Positions 20,475-30,993 of a stretch of DNA of 64,000 nt are shown here, in pieces. The DNA is from Ipomoea triloba. Lineage: Eukaryota; Streptophyta; Magnoliopsida; Solanales; Convolvulaceae. The DNA lies in contig NC_044916.1 in the NCBI RefSeq assembly GCF_003576645.1, positions 17,854,674-17,918,673 of the forward strand. Reading direction: 5' to 3'. Numbering within the stretch: the stretch's first letter is position 1; every line of letters begins with the position of its first letter. A model generated the notes under the pieces. That model made no database searches, had not been told where the DNA came from, and saw nothing but the letters and a program-made list of their open reading frames with translations. Both the position numbers and the translations under genes were made by a program.

Positions 20475-20997
20475 CTACTCTAGTGGGCGGTACACTGGGC
20501 CGGTATACGTTCCCCAAACAAGGTGCCACTCGCCCTCAAACCAGATGATATGATCTAGGAAATTACATGGGGTGTTTACCATCTTCCACTCATCAAAACT
20601 ATCCAGGGGACTAGGATCCCACGGATAAGGGTAGTGAACAACGAACTCGAGAGGGTCACTCCCCTCTAAAACCTCGATGGGGTAGAACCCATAACTCGCC
20701 NGGGTCACTCCCCTCTAAAACCTCGATGGGGTAGAACCCATAACTCGCCTGAATAGCATCAATGAAACTCAATGGACTACTGGGAGCAGGAGGACAGACA
20801 GGTACAACTGCGTGAACATGAGCAGGAGTAGGATCAGGAGCATAGGCCGGAGCTGGAGGGTCAGGAGCGAAGCCGGGAGTATACGGGTCGTCACCCGCTA
20901 GATACTGCACATAATCATCATAATCTATTATGGGGAACATGAACTCTGATGAACCACCAGAATTCCCTGGGCTGCAAGAGCCCGCGCTAGACTGCAT
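20475..20997 (-). CDS. LTR-encoded acidic, proline-rich protein (copy 2), broken by an assembly join
   Basis: Homologue of the ORF at 826-1263. It starts MQSSAGSCSPG, has an IDYDDYVQYLAGDD motif, a longer Pro/Ala spacer (YAPDPTPAH and similar), then YGFYPIEVLEGSDPLEF, VHYPYPWDPSP, EWKMV, FLDHI, EGEWHLVWG and TGPVYR. The frame is interrupted only where a single N (20701) separates two identical 48-bp stretches (20653-20700 and 20702-20749), which is an unmerged contig overlap, not biology. The conserved C-terminal block and the TATCAG before the first ATG are shared with copy 1. The frame is open further upstream here (to 21063), but not in copy 1. Confidence 0.68.
20701..20701. other. single N, unmerged contig overlap
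   Basis: The one ambiguous base is flanked on both sides by the same 48 bp (20653-20700 and 20702-20749). This is an assembly join, not a tandem duplication in the genome. Confidence 0.9.
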
Positions 20998-20999
20998 CT

Positions 21000-21440
21000 G
21001 ATAAGAGACACAATGAAGTGCAGTTAGCACGACGGCTAAGCAAGGAAATCCATTGTCACTCAAAAGTAAACAAAGGTTTTGGAAATATAATAATTTGAAA
21101 GCTGTAAGGTTTACCCATGAGTTGAAAATCTACCTGCAACCAGATTATCAATAGTAGAAAGTATAGTAAAGTATATCAGTTAAATCAACATATAAAACTT
21201 TTCTCAATTAAAGATAATGGCATAGCTGCCGCTCAAAATCACTTTTCCGTCTTTCAGACAAGTTTGCAAAACTTTTCATTTCCAGGAATTTTCATCATTT
21301 TTATCTCAAAAGAGAGAGTTCAACAGCACCCTTCAGTGCTCAAAATTCATTACATTTTGCTCTTCAGCATGGTTACGGAGTAACTAATTTTTCATAGTCA
21401 AAATTCACTTAGTTTTCCCTGGGTAAGTGTGAGGCCTTTT
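21000..21440. other. LTR non-coding part
   Basis: Contains the conserved leader just upstream of the ORF (TTAGCCGTCGTGCTAAC on the minus strand, also at 785-801). Nothing else is recognised. Confidence 0.5.
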
Positions 21441-21451
21441 TGGTGAATTTT

Positions 21452-21905
21452 CTTAACTCCCTTTCTCCATCCCCGGGCCATGGCATTTAAGCCCTCTCGT
21501 AGGTCAACCATGTCTTCCTTAATCTTGTAAACAACCCCGGGCCATGGAACCATGTCTTCCTTAATCTTGTAAACAACCCCGGGCCATGGCACTATGTCTT
21601 CCTTAATCTTGTAAACAACCCCGGGCCATGGCACTTAAGCCCTCCCGTAGGTCAATCATCTCAACAACCCCGGGCCATGGCATTCAAGCCTTCCCGTAAG
21701 TCAATCATCTCAACAACCCCGGGCCATGGCATTCAAGCCCTCCCGTAGGTCAATCATCTCAACAACCCCGGGCCATGGCATTCAAGCCCTCCCGTAGGTC
21801 AATCATCTCAACAACCTCGGGCCATGGCATTCAAGCCCTCCCGTAGGTCAATCTTGTAAACAACCGCTGGGCTATGGAAATTAAGCCCTCCCGTGGGTTA
21901 ATCAA
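21452..21905. repeat. tandem array, about 49-bp unit, within the LTR
   Basis: Units contain CCCCGGGCCATGGCATT, then CAAGCCCTCCCGTAGGTCAA and TCATCTCAACAA. The period is 49 bp in the right half; the left half has a shorter variant with CTTCCTTAATCTTGTAAACAA. There are about nine units in all. A diverged single unit lies in the other LTR copy near 140-185. Confidence 0.88.
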
Positions 21906-23531
21906 GTCCTCCACAACTTATCCAGAAACTAAGGTTTTCAAAACATTCTTTCATTCCTGGATTCAAATAGCATTTTCACAAAATGCCTCCCAAAACAGCT
22001 TATTTCTTTCAAACGATGTTTCCAAAATATTCACATTTGCCAATGGCTTTTCAACACAAATTTCTCAAGTAACAAGGGTTATATTTTTTCCTTAAAAACA
22101 AGATTTTTCTTCCAAAGTGATGTACATAACTTCCAAAACAATGTTTGTTCTTTCAAAAATTGAACTCAGTTGCCCATAGGCCTTTCAAACATTATGCCAT
22201 GCAGGAGCAAAAATTTCGGAAGAAAATTCAGTCGAAAACAGATCCACGCACAGTGGACATGTTGGTGTCCGCACCATCGGACGCACGACGGACGCGCGTC
22301 CGGTGCCGCGCCCGACCGTTCTGCCTGGTTCCGAGTCTACTGGACGCGCGTCCAGGGTCGCGTCCCTGAAATTCTGCCAGTTTTGGGCAGTGAAAACAGT
22401 GTGGTAACAACTTGATTTTCCAAGATTTTCATAAGTATAAGCCTATATGGACATAAATATAACATATACATGCATATACTAGCTATGAACATGTAAACAA
22501 AAATTTCCAAAATTCAAAGAGTAGTCTCATGAGCTAACTAAGAAATCCTCAAACTTAACACATAATTTCCACGTAAAACTCTTAGTCTCATAGTTCACTA
22601 GCAATTGTCCATTTTCAAGTGACTAAACCGACTTAAGGGATTCCTTACCTTTCAGGTAGCTTTTAACATCGTAGAAATTGTTGTAATCCTTCCCTCCAAA
22701 TTTCCACCGAAGATCCTAAGTAATTTACACCATAATAACAATATTTTCAAGAATTCTTAACTTAAAATTAAGTTCTAGGAAAGAATTATAGTCTTTTAAC
22801 CGAATAAAAATCAAAGTGTTACCTAGTATGGAAGAATTTGTAAAGGAATTGGCTATGCAGTTTCTTGATCACAAGATGAAGATGAAATTTTCTCTTCTCC
22901 TTTCCTCTCTAATTTTTCGGCCACAAGGGGTAGGAATGGGGAAGCTTGGAGCTTAAGTTTCTAGCTAGCAAGACTTATCCCATACTCATCCTTGTTAATT
23001 AATTATCTATTACCACGTGGTAAATAATTGTGACACTTGTCACATATCTATGGTAAGTATGGTGAATCTTGAAGAATAAGCATTGCCTTGACAGTTAGGG
23101 GTTAAATCAGATAAAAGTTCGGAGGAATATAATTTAATTCGGGAAAATTTCAATACCAAAATTATTCTAAAAATAATCCCGTCATTAACCGCTAAAATCG
23201 GACAATTTTCCGGTATCTCGCGAAGTACAGCGATACGAAGGACCGTAATAAATTTTCACTCTTATAGTTCGTCCTCTTCCAACTTAACTAAGTAGGAAGT
23301 TCATGCTTAACCATATCATGCATAATAATCCATTTCCTAGGGAAATTCGAACTGTATATACATCGTTAGAATTTTTACGGTTCGTGACCGACACGTATGA
23401 TCGCAGCTTATTAATAACTATTCTTACTTATAAAAATCCTTTTGAAGTATCGAGAGATCATCTCAAGAATGTCATAGCCTAAAGAAATATTTTCCGAACT
23501 CTAGACTCATTGGAATAGGTGAGGGGTTACA
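21906..23531. other. rest of solo LTR, non-coding
   Basis: A GC-rich island at 22250-22375 (GACGCGCGTCC twice) stands out from the AT-rich surroundings. No ORF or domain is recognised. The minus-strand LTR start (TGTAACCCCTCACC) is at 23531. Confidence 0.5.
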
Positions 23532-24155
23532 CACATAATTCCGAAGCCAACTAAATTCCTTCATTTGGTTGAAAGAAATTGCAATTCCGTAGAATTGCAA
23601 TTCCCTCATTTTCATGGAATTAGAATCCCATGTCTCCCTTGGGATTTTAATTCCATGGATTTTAGGAATAAAAAACTACTTCTGAGACAAAATTACCCAT
23701 CTTTTTTAACCTAAAATTTGTACCTGACCTTCTCTTTTAGCTAATACCGTGTATTATCTTCGACAACTATCAACATAATCATTCTAGGTCAACCTTAATC
23801 AAGTATGTTTTCTCATATTTCAAAAAAAAAGTCTGTTTTCTCAAAACTCTCAAATATTTTTTACAATATGTCTAGTTCAAGAGATATGGTATATGAGTGG
23901 TATTTGAATTTAATATGTTATATTTTTTGTGTACTTGTCATTTAATAATAATAATAATAATAATGGGCATTTTGGACTTTATACTACTTATTCCCTTTCA
24001 ATTCTCATGTATACCAAACATTAGAATTGAAATTCCTAATAATTTTATTCCCTCCAACCAAACACTGGAATTTAAACTCCTACTTTATTCCCACGTGTTA
24101 TTCTTTTCTATGGAATTGCAATTCCTTTCCCACCTAATTCCTTCCCGCCAACCAA

Positions 24156-24512
24156 TTAGAAGTGAATGCTACTTATTCATCATTAAGTTTATAATAATAA
24201 AAAAAAAAAACATATTTCTACCTCTCTACCGTCATAATTCACTTTCAAAAGTAAATCCCTCAATTTTACATCACTATAATTTCAAATCACATTTAATAAT
24301 AATAACAATAAAATAATAATTATAAAAACGAAAAAAGAAAACAAGTACAATACTTATTTGTAAGCTTGCTAAATGTGCAAACTTGCAAAACAAGTGACAT
24401 CTTGAGAAAATATTTTTTTTTTGAGAATAAAATTTTTTTTAAAAAAAAAAAAAAAGAAGAAAAAAGAAAACCCTTGCCATGTAAGTTTGCACGTTTGCTC
24501 CATTTTAGGTAT
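24156..24512 (+). repeat. repeat A, right part (paralogous to 27797-28082)
   Basis: From GTGAATGCTACTTATTCAT to TTGCTCCATTTTA the sequence matches 27797-28082. It includes the words CATCACTATAATTTCAAATC and GTACAATACTTATTTGTAA. It then abuts a LINE remnant. Confidence 0.85.
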
Positions 24513-24527
24513 GGGGCAGCCTAAAGC

Positions 24528-26290
24528 AGTGACCCTCAAGCCTTCATCCCAGGTTGACTAATAACAGACAACATCTTGGTGACCATTGAGGTAATGCACT
24601 ATTTTGAACCATAAACAAAATGGTAATACTGGGTGGGCAACATTGAAACTTGATATGGCAAAAGCACACGATAAGATGGAATGGAACTTCTTGGAAACAA
24701 TAATGTTTTGCCTCGAGCCCTCGACTTTGATTTCCGGTGGGTATGAACTGTGTGACGACGGCTTGATACACAGTGTTGTTAAATGAAAAACTCTCCAACC
24801 TCATCATTCCCTCTTGAGGAATTAGAAAAGGTGATCCCCTTTCACCTTACCTCTTTTTAATATGTGCTGAGGGCCACTCTTATCTCCTACAAAAGTAAGA
24901 AATGGAAGGTTGCATTCATTGCTGCAAAGTTGCAAGAGGTGCGCCGAGCATTTCCCACCTTTTTTTATTTTATTTTATTGCATACGTACGGCATCCTGTT
25001 ATTTTTCAAAGCGCAGAAGATAGATAAGCCATAACTGTAAAAGATTGCTTGAATGCCTATGAGTCATTCTCTGGACAAGGCATAAATTTCAACAAGTCAT
25101 GCATCTGCTCCAATCGAAATACCTCATAAACCAATCGGAACGGAACCTAGTGGCTGACTATATTGGAGTGACCAATATACCTGGGGCTGCACCTCGGCAT
25201 TGGACGTAATAAGAAATGCATTTTTGCTTACATAGGATAGAAGACAAGGTTAGACAGAGAATTGGAGGTTAGAACAAGAAAATCCTCTCGAGATCCAGTA
25301 AAGAAATTCTACTAAGGAGCGTAGCGAAGACAATGCCAACATATACCTCCTCTCCCAAACACTTTTTGTTCAAATCTGGAAAAAAAATCCTTAATTAATA
25401 AATTCTGGTGGGAAAATAAAGATAGTGGACTTCACTAGCTATCTTGGGAAAGAATGTGTGGGCCAAAACATTTGGGTGGCATGGGTTTCAACTAGCTCTA
25501 CCGGCTAAGCAAGGATGGAGACTCATTACCAATCCAGACTCCCTTGTTTCCAAAATATACAAAGCTCAAATACTTCCCTAGCTAGAGATCGAACATTTCT
25601 TTGAGAGCAAGTTATGATCAAATCCAAGTTTCTGCTGGCGTTAAGTTCCATCTTGGCCGCTTAAAGAGGGATGCCGAATCCGCATTGGTAACGGGAAATC
25701 ATGAATCAGCCTTGAATTGGCTCTTAGACACAGCTAATCATTTTGTCACTTCTAACCTATCAACTAATTAATATCATGAAAAGGTGGCTAATCTCATTGT
25801 TTTTGATGCGGGGGATTGGAACTATCAACTTATTGAAGAACACATAAATCCATGTGATGCTAGCTAGGCTTATCTCCCAAATCCCCGTCTCTGTGAATTT
25901 TACAAATCAATGGTATTGGAAAAATGATTTGAAGTAAGGGACTATGTATATTCTGTAAAAAATGGTTACAAGAAGTTGATTGGGAAAGCTGTCCAAGCTA
26001 ATAGATGTAACTTTAAGACTTGGAAGCTAAGCTAAGCAGCTTTGGCATCCGAAAATCCCCCCAAAAATAAGGAACTTCAATTTAGTTGGCGCTATGCTCG
26101 TAATATTCTACCAACTCGAACGAATCGAAGAATTGACATTTATGCCAGCAGAAACCAGAATGTAGAGCCCACTTATTTCTAGAATGTGACGTTGTACTGC
26201 CATTATGGAATAACATGCAAGATGCTCTGATCTTCTCCCTCAAAAGTGTAGAACTAAACTTTGAAACATGGCTCTCCTAGTTAATCCAAA
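24528..26290 (+). pseudogene. L1-type LINE reverse transcriptase remnant, 5' truncated
   Basis: Broken frames show the order of a plant L1-type LINE ORF2. First is a SAFIPGRLI..DNILV-type segment (24528-24580), then WATLKLDMAKAHDKMEWNFL (24637-24697), then GIRKGDPLSPYLFLICAEG-type words (24817-24872). A GQGINFNKSC segment (25075-25105) follows, then GGMGFQ..LPAKQGWRLITNPDSLVSKIYKA words (25475-25570), and a zf-RVT-like WHPKIPPK (26045-26070). Stops and frameshifts are numerous and no catalytic YADD-type motif survives. The upstream endonuclease half is missing, as expected for 5'-truncated LINE insertion. Confidence 0.82.
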
Positions 26291-26475
26291 AATGGTGCTG
26301 AAGACAGAGTAAAGAAAGGGATACCAACAGAGTCAGGATGAGCATGAGAACACAAAACTAGAATGATCTAATAATAGAGAAGAATGAATGCTTGTATTAT
26401 TGATTATATGTGCAGGCTATATATAGAGGGAAACACATCAGCTAAACCAGGGGACTGTTACAACAGATACAAGAC
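26291..26475. other. spacer between LINE and hydrolase exon
   Basis: Contains a GGCTATATATAGAGG TATA-like stretch (26416-26430) but no ORF of its own. Confidence 0.35.
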
Positions 26476-26489
26476 CTATTCTAATGACA

Positions 26490-26690
26490 ATATCTTATAC
26501 TTGGCTCTATCCCTGGGAATCCCATGTTCTTTATATGCCAAGTGTCTTCCATCTCTGAGTTTAATTCGAGGCGCTGTGACCGGAGGGCCACCGGGTGAGC
26601 CACAGATCTTGGGAGGAGGAGGCTTAATTTCTTGATAAGCCCATGCCAAGAACCCCACAAACAAGACTGCCAATATTATCCCTACCCTGC
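26490..26690 (-). pseudogene. single exon of a plant alpha/beta hydrolase
   Basis: Minus-strand translation gives a hydrophobic N-terminal segment (RVGIILAVLFVGFLAWAY), a PPPPKICGSPGGPP linker, then PRIKLRDGRHLAYKEHG, the well-conserved start of a family of membrane-anchored plant alpha/beta hydrolases. The exon begins after a good 3' splice site (TTTCAG at 26696-26691). After AKYKI the frame meets a stop, without the expected V/IFVHGF oxyanion strand or any later exon carrying the nucleophile elbow, Asp and His. The DNA further along the minus strand is the LINE remnant, so the rest of the gene has been lost or was never captured. The exon itself shows no stop, so truncation may be recent. 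Confidence 0.8.
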
Positions 26691-27640
26691 CTGAAATGAT
26701 CAAAAGAAAAGTTCTGACAATGGCAAATTAAAGCACACCTATTTCACACTAGATGCACTGTAAGTCCGTATCTGCTTTGTATTTGTTGAGTCAAGAATCA
26801 ACTTCTAGTTCAAGTAAAGAGAACATCCATGACTGTAGTATTTGGCAACCACCCATCAACTCAAGTTGTTGGCCTGTAATTACAAGATTCCAAGTTCTAC
26901 TCTTAGTGAGACCAACCTATTGACTTTCCAAGTTTGAGCTCGTCAATTATAGACAACTTAATCTAACTTACTTTACTGTGATCCTTTGACAACTAAGGTC
27001 ACAAGGTGGGATTGGCTGCGGTATCCCTCATCACCCAAAAGATTTAAAAAAAAAAAAAACAATATCTTGAGATTTCAATCAAGAACACTTCTTCCAGCAG
27101 TTATCTACAATCTGACATTACTTCCCTAAATTCAAAAGTAATATAACTAGAAAGATTATAGCTTTGTTCTACCACAAATTCATAAAGCTAACGAGTATAA
27201 TAAGCATCTTAGCTTAGTCAAACCAACAAACACCTTATGCGAGTAAAGAGGCAGTAACAATCTTTCTCTCTGAGAAACAATCAACAGAATAATCAAGAAA
27301 AGCTACAAAGCACAAATTGGTGTGTAGGAAATCATCAGGATTCCAATCCTTGTTTATAAATATGTTATATATTGCTAAATGGGCTGTTAAATTTCTGAAC
27401 GACACGCAGTACAGTACATTCAAGGATTCAAGAACCTGACTATTAACAGACCAATCAAGAAAAGCTGTAACAGCAGAAATTTTAGGGGAAAAACCCACCA
27501 TAAGGATGGGTCTTGCTGGTGTGAGAACTTGGTGAAGCTGCTGAAACTGGCATCCTTGTTTCGCAGAAAGCAAATTCGTGTATCACTGCAGATTCGGGTT
27601 CGGGTTATGTGGTTATGCCATATTGATATTAGTTCACTGC
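26691..27640 (-). other. possible intron and 5' region of the hydrolase fragment
   Basis: AT-rich and without recognised coding sequence. Minus-strand frames at 27235-27573 and 27420-27710 do not resemble hydrolase N-termini. A CACTGCAGATTCG word is repeated at about 27583 and 27635, at the border of repeat B. Confidence 0.3.
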
Positions 27641-27647
27641 AGATTCG

Positions 27648-28082
27648 TTTGTTTGTTATGAAAGCCAAAATAATGAATGGCGCAGGACAAAAACATACAG
27701 ACATATACAAAATCCAACAAAACTCTAATAAGGTATCTTATTTATAAATAATGTAGTACTCTCACTTTTTTTTTAAAGGATAATAGTCTCACTTGTGAAT
27801 GCTACTTATTCATTATTAAATTTATAAATAAATAAATAAACATTTCTACGTCTCTACTGTCATAATTCTTTCAAAAGTAAATCACTCAATTTTACATCAC
27901 TATAATTTCAAATCATATTTAATAAGAATAACAATAAAATAATAATTATAAAAACCAAAAAAGAAAACAAGTACAATACTTATTTGTAAACTTGCTACAT
28001 ATGCAAACTTGCAAAACAAGTGACATAACAAAAACAAAAACAAAAAACCTTGCCATGTAGGTTTGCAAGTGCTCCATTTTAT
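27648..28082 (+). repeat. repeat B, unoccupied paralogue of repeat A
   Basis: Matches 19941-20090 joined directly to 24156-24512, with the join at about 27797 (CTCACTTGTGAATGC). It therefore records the state of repeat A before the MITE and LTR arrived. Confidence 0.85.
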
Positions 28083-28499
28083 TCAAATGCGGCAGCGAGC
28101 TCAGGTGCGGTCATGCGGCCTAATGCGCGCGGTCCAATTTCATTAATCTTATTATGGTAATTTTAGTATTTATATTACGTGAATTGGAATGGTGCATTTT
28201 AGTTCATAGTGTGTTGCGCTTGAATACATGCTGTAGTGCGTTTTATTCTGTATGTTGGTGCATTAACTGTGTTGTGGAATGTTGTGTTTTAATATATCCG
28301 CTAGTGCATTTTCATACGTAGAATGGTGTGTAACTGTGTTGTGGAATGGTGCATTTTAATACGTCGTCTGGTGCATTTTAATACGTAGAATGGTGTGTAT
28401 TTTAACACATGTTTCTAATAAGTGTGTTGTGGAATGACATGTTTTAAGAATTATTAATTAAAGACAACTTAGATATAAACAAACATACATGTGTGTATG

Positions 28500-28551
<52 letters not shown>

Positions 28552-28667
28552 TTGTTAGAGAGATACATAGGAGGTTGAAAGATTAACTCCTAGCCTAAGT
28601 TTTTTGAGTTTGAATATGTGGTTAACATCCTTCATTTTTCTATATAAATAGCCTAAGTAAATACAAT
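28083..28667. repeat. degenerate TGGTGCATTTTAATACG repeats and (TAA)n
   Basis: 28180-28420 contains several loose copies of GTGTTGTGGAATG and TGCATTTTAATACGT words. A (TAA)n tract runs at 28504-28550. The start (GGTGCGGTCATGCGGCC) resembles the ends of the foldback MITE at 50312-50585. Confidence 0.6.
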
Positions 28668-29502
28668 TGTAAGCATATAAATCATTAGGGATGTCAATCA
28701 GGCCAGCCCTGTCGGTTTCGGGCTAGCCCTGTCGGGTTGTCGGGCTTATCGGATTCGGGTTGTCTGTTAATTATTATTTTATTCTAGGATTTGGGTTAGC
28801 CCTAGCCCTAAACTTCGGGTTGTTGGGCTTATCGGGCGGGCTAAACTATTTGAACTAAAATCGAAAATGAATACTTACATTAGATAAAACGGGTCAAGTC
28901 GTGAACCGGATCCGGATTCGATAGAACTGGTCAACCGGATGAGCATTGGCACTTTAAAATTTAAATCAAGAGATAAATGAATACTTGCATTTGAATATTC
29001 GATAGAACATTAGAAGTTAGAACGGGTCAATCGGATGAGCATTGAGCACATTAAAATTTAACAAATGCAATTGCAACGGTTCGGTGTTCGATTCGGTTTA
29101 AAACCCCCAAATTTTAACATTTCCTAGGCGACAAGGCGGTCAAGGAGCGCTACGACTTAACGGAGCGTCGTTATAACTATGCATGAAGCATCACATAACC
29201 CAAATCTAATATCTAAATATTAAATACCAACATAACAAATTAACAATTCAAACAAATTAAAATAAAAAATAAAAACTATAATTTTAATTCTAGAACTGGA
29301 AACTGGAATGAATTTCTAGAACTAGAATTGGAAATTCATTCCAGTAAATTTCTGGAATGAATTTCCAAAACTGGAATTCCATTCCAAAATTTTGGAATGA
29401 AATTCCAAATTGGAAATTTGTTCCAGTGAATTACTGTAATGAATTTGCAGTAAAATTTATATATATATAATTTATATAATATAAATATAAATAAATAAAT
29501 AA

Positions 29503-29541
<39 letters not shown>

Positions 29542-30258
29542 ATATTTATATTCATATTTATTTAAATTTTATTAATTTATATATTTATTAAAATTTTATT
29601 TAAAAATGTACCTAGTGATAAAAAAAATACTAAAAATGAAATCACATATAAATTTCATGTATATTATGTTTCATATCACTTCTATAATAAAGAATAGTTT
29701 TCAATTGGTCGGGCTATCGGGCTAGCCCACTTAATTTCGGTCTAGCCCTATCGGACCATCGGGATTATTGATTTCGGGCTTATCGGGCTAACCCGTTCGG
29801 TTTATAGCCCTATCGGTTTCAGATTTTTTCGGGTTAGCCCATCGGGTTCGGGCACGATTGATATTCCTATAAATCATGTAATAACATAAACACATTATCT
29901 TTAAAGTACTAACCTCTAGCCATAGCTTCCGATTGATGAAGGTTGTGTAGTCATGGGAGTATGGGACTGCTGCAGCAGAGTAACAGTATAGTTTATCTCA
30001 CTTTCTTAACACTCTTTTGATGGTGTATGAGGAATGAATTGTCAAACAGTGAGAGGACCGAGGGGCTTTATATATACTATCCATATGCCATCAATATGGT
30101 AATTGTATCCCTTCCCTAATCACACTTCTTATCATAATTATGTCTTATCTTAATTAGTATAGAAGCTTGTATGGAAGTGGTGCACCATATAATAGATTTC
30201 CTTAATTATTATAACTTATAACTTATATTATAATAATATAATCATAGTAAGTGTTACA
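28668..30258 (-). repeat. 3' LTR of the nested copia element
   Basis: Plus-strand ends are TGTAAGCATATAAATC and GTAAGTGTTACA. The polypurine-like GAAGTGTGAGAA lies next to the 30258 side on the minus strand, which fixes the orientation. Without the hAT insertion the LTR is about 400 bp. Confidence 0.78.
28686..29869. mobile_element. hAT-type non-autonomous element
   Basis: Ends TAGGGATGTCAATC and GATTGATATTCCTA are imperfect inverted repeats, flanked by the perfect 8-bp repeat TAAATCAT (28678-28685 and 29870-29877). The other LTR of the same copia (49842-49955) shows the uninterrupted site. Subterminal regions are full of GGGCTAGCCC and GGGCTTATCGGG words; the middle is AT-rich with (TA)n and GGAATGAATTTCC-type words. 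There is no transposase. An 8-bp TSD points to hAT. Confidence 0.9.
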
Positions 30259-30529
30259 TTCTCACACTTCGTGCAAAACTCTATAACCCAAAACCAGAAA
30301 ACACCAACCATAGTGATATGTCCTCCTTAAAACGATTAGTATCCATTATGATTAAATGCAAACTGACTTTGAACACTTAATTTTAGGAAACTTAATGAAA
30401 CAAACCATATATTTATTTCAAGTCCAACTGAAGTACATTATCTCAATAAAATAAAGGTGTACAAACTTAAATGAGATAAATATTTGAAAGTAGAAGAATT
30501 TCATTAAAATTGAATACTGAATGTATATA

Positions 30530-30918
30530 CAAATTACAAAGTGGGCGAAAGTCCCATTTCTTTAACAAGATCCTTGAATTTAACTGAAGGTATGCATTTA
30601 GTCAAGGATCTAGTAACATCAACTCAGTACCAACATCAATTTTGTTCTTGACACACTTTCTAATGGCTAAGAACTTGATGTCGAGGTGCTTAATTCGACT
30701 CCCACTTTTGTCATTCTTAGTTTGGAAGACTTCAACTGAGTTGTTACAGTAGACTTTCAGTGGCTTAGATATAGAGTGCATAACTCTAAACCCAGAGATG
30801 AATTCTTGAACCACACACCTTGTGAAGTGGCCTCGTAACTGGAAATGAACTCAACTTTCATAGTAAAAGTAGTTATTAAAGATTGTTTAACATTTCTTCA
30901 CGCTATAAAGATGTACCC
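30530..30918 (-). pseudogene. copia RNase H fragment
   Basis: Minus-strand frames read GYIFIA, VKQSLITTFTMKVEFISSYE, then SKPLKVYCNNSVEVFQTKND, IKHLDIKFLAIRKCV and a GTELMLLDP end: the copia RNase H core up to the usual D-P-L-T-K region. It has stops and small indels. The missing N-terminal part continues at 35915 across the CACTA insertion. Confidence 0.85.
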
Positions 30919-30993
30919 TGAAGTTCACTAATACAAAAAAAGTACATAAGCTACACCCATATAAGTGTTTTCGCTACACCTGTAAGGGTGTAG

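Larger units (their letters stand above)
20133..23531 (-). mobile_element. 3.4-kb solo LTR with coding capacity
   Basis: It begins TGTAACACCCCGG and ends GGGGTTACA on the plus strand, flanked by the perfect 5-bp repeat CACAT at 20128-20132 and 23532-23536. No second copy of either terminus occurs inside, so the 3399 bp is one LTR rather than a short full element. Its reading direction is set by the ORF at 20475-20997 (-), which is in the same position relative to the GGGGTGTTACA end as in the copy at 1-1618. It was inserted in a Harbinger-like MITE. Confidence 0.88.
20091..24155. mobile_element. Harbinger-like MITE split by a solo LTR
   Basis: The outer parts, 20091-20132 and 23537-24155, form an element of about 660 bp with inverted ends (GGCCGTTTGGTTGGAGGGAA on the left; GGTTGGCGGGAAGGAATT read inward from the right) and many GGAATTGCAATTCC-type words. 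The paralogous empty site at about 27797 lacks it. GCCGTTTGGTTGG ends with a TTA-like target suggest the PIF/Harbinger superfamily; the right terminus is degenerate. Confidence 0.65.

Noticed and set aside
21398..21634. Minus-strand ORF with repeated PWPGVVYKIKEDMV units
   Set aside because: It is a reading of the LTR tandem array, whose unit happens to be a multiple of three in this part; the right half of the array (49 bp) shifts frame at each unit.
21452..21905. CRISPR-like regular repeat
   Set aside because: There are no unique spacers; it is a simple tandem repeat in plant LTR DNA.
23897..24316. ORF of 139 residues, hydrophobic
   Set aside because: It runs across the end of a MITE and the start of repeat A, is Ile/Phe/Leu-rich from AT content, and is not conserved in repeat B.
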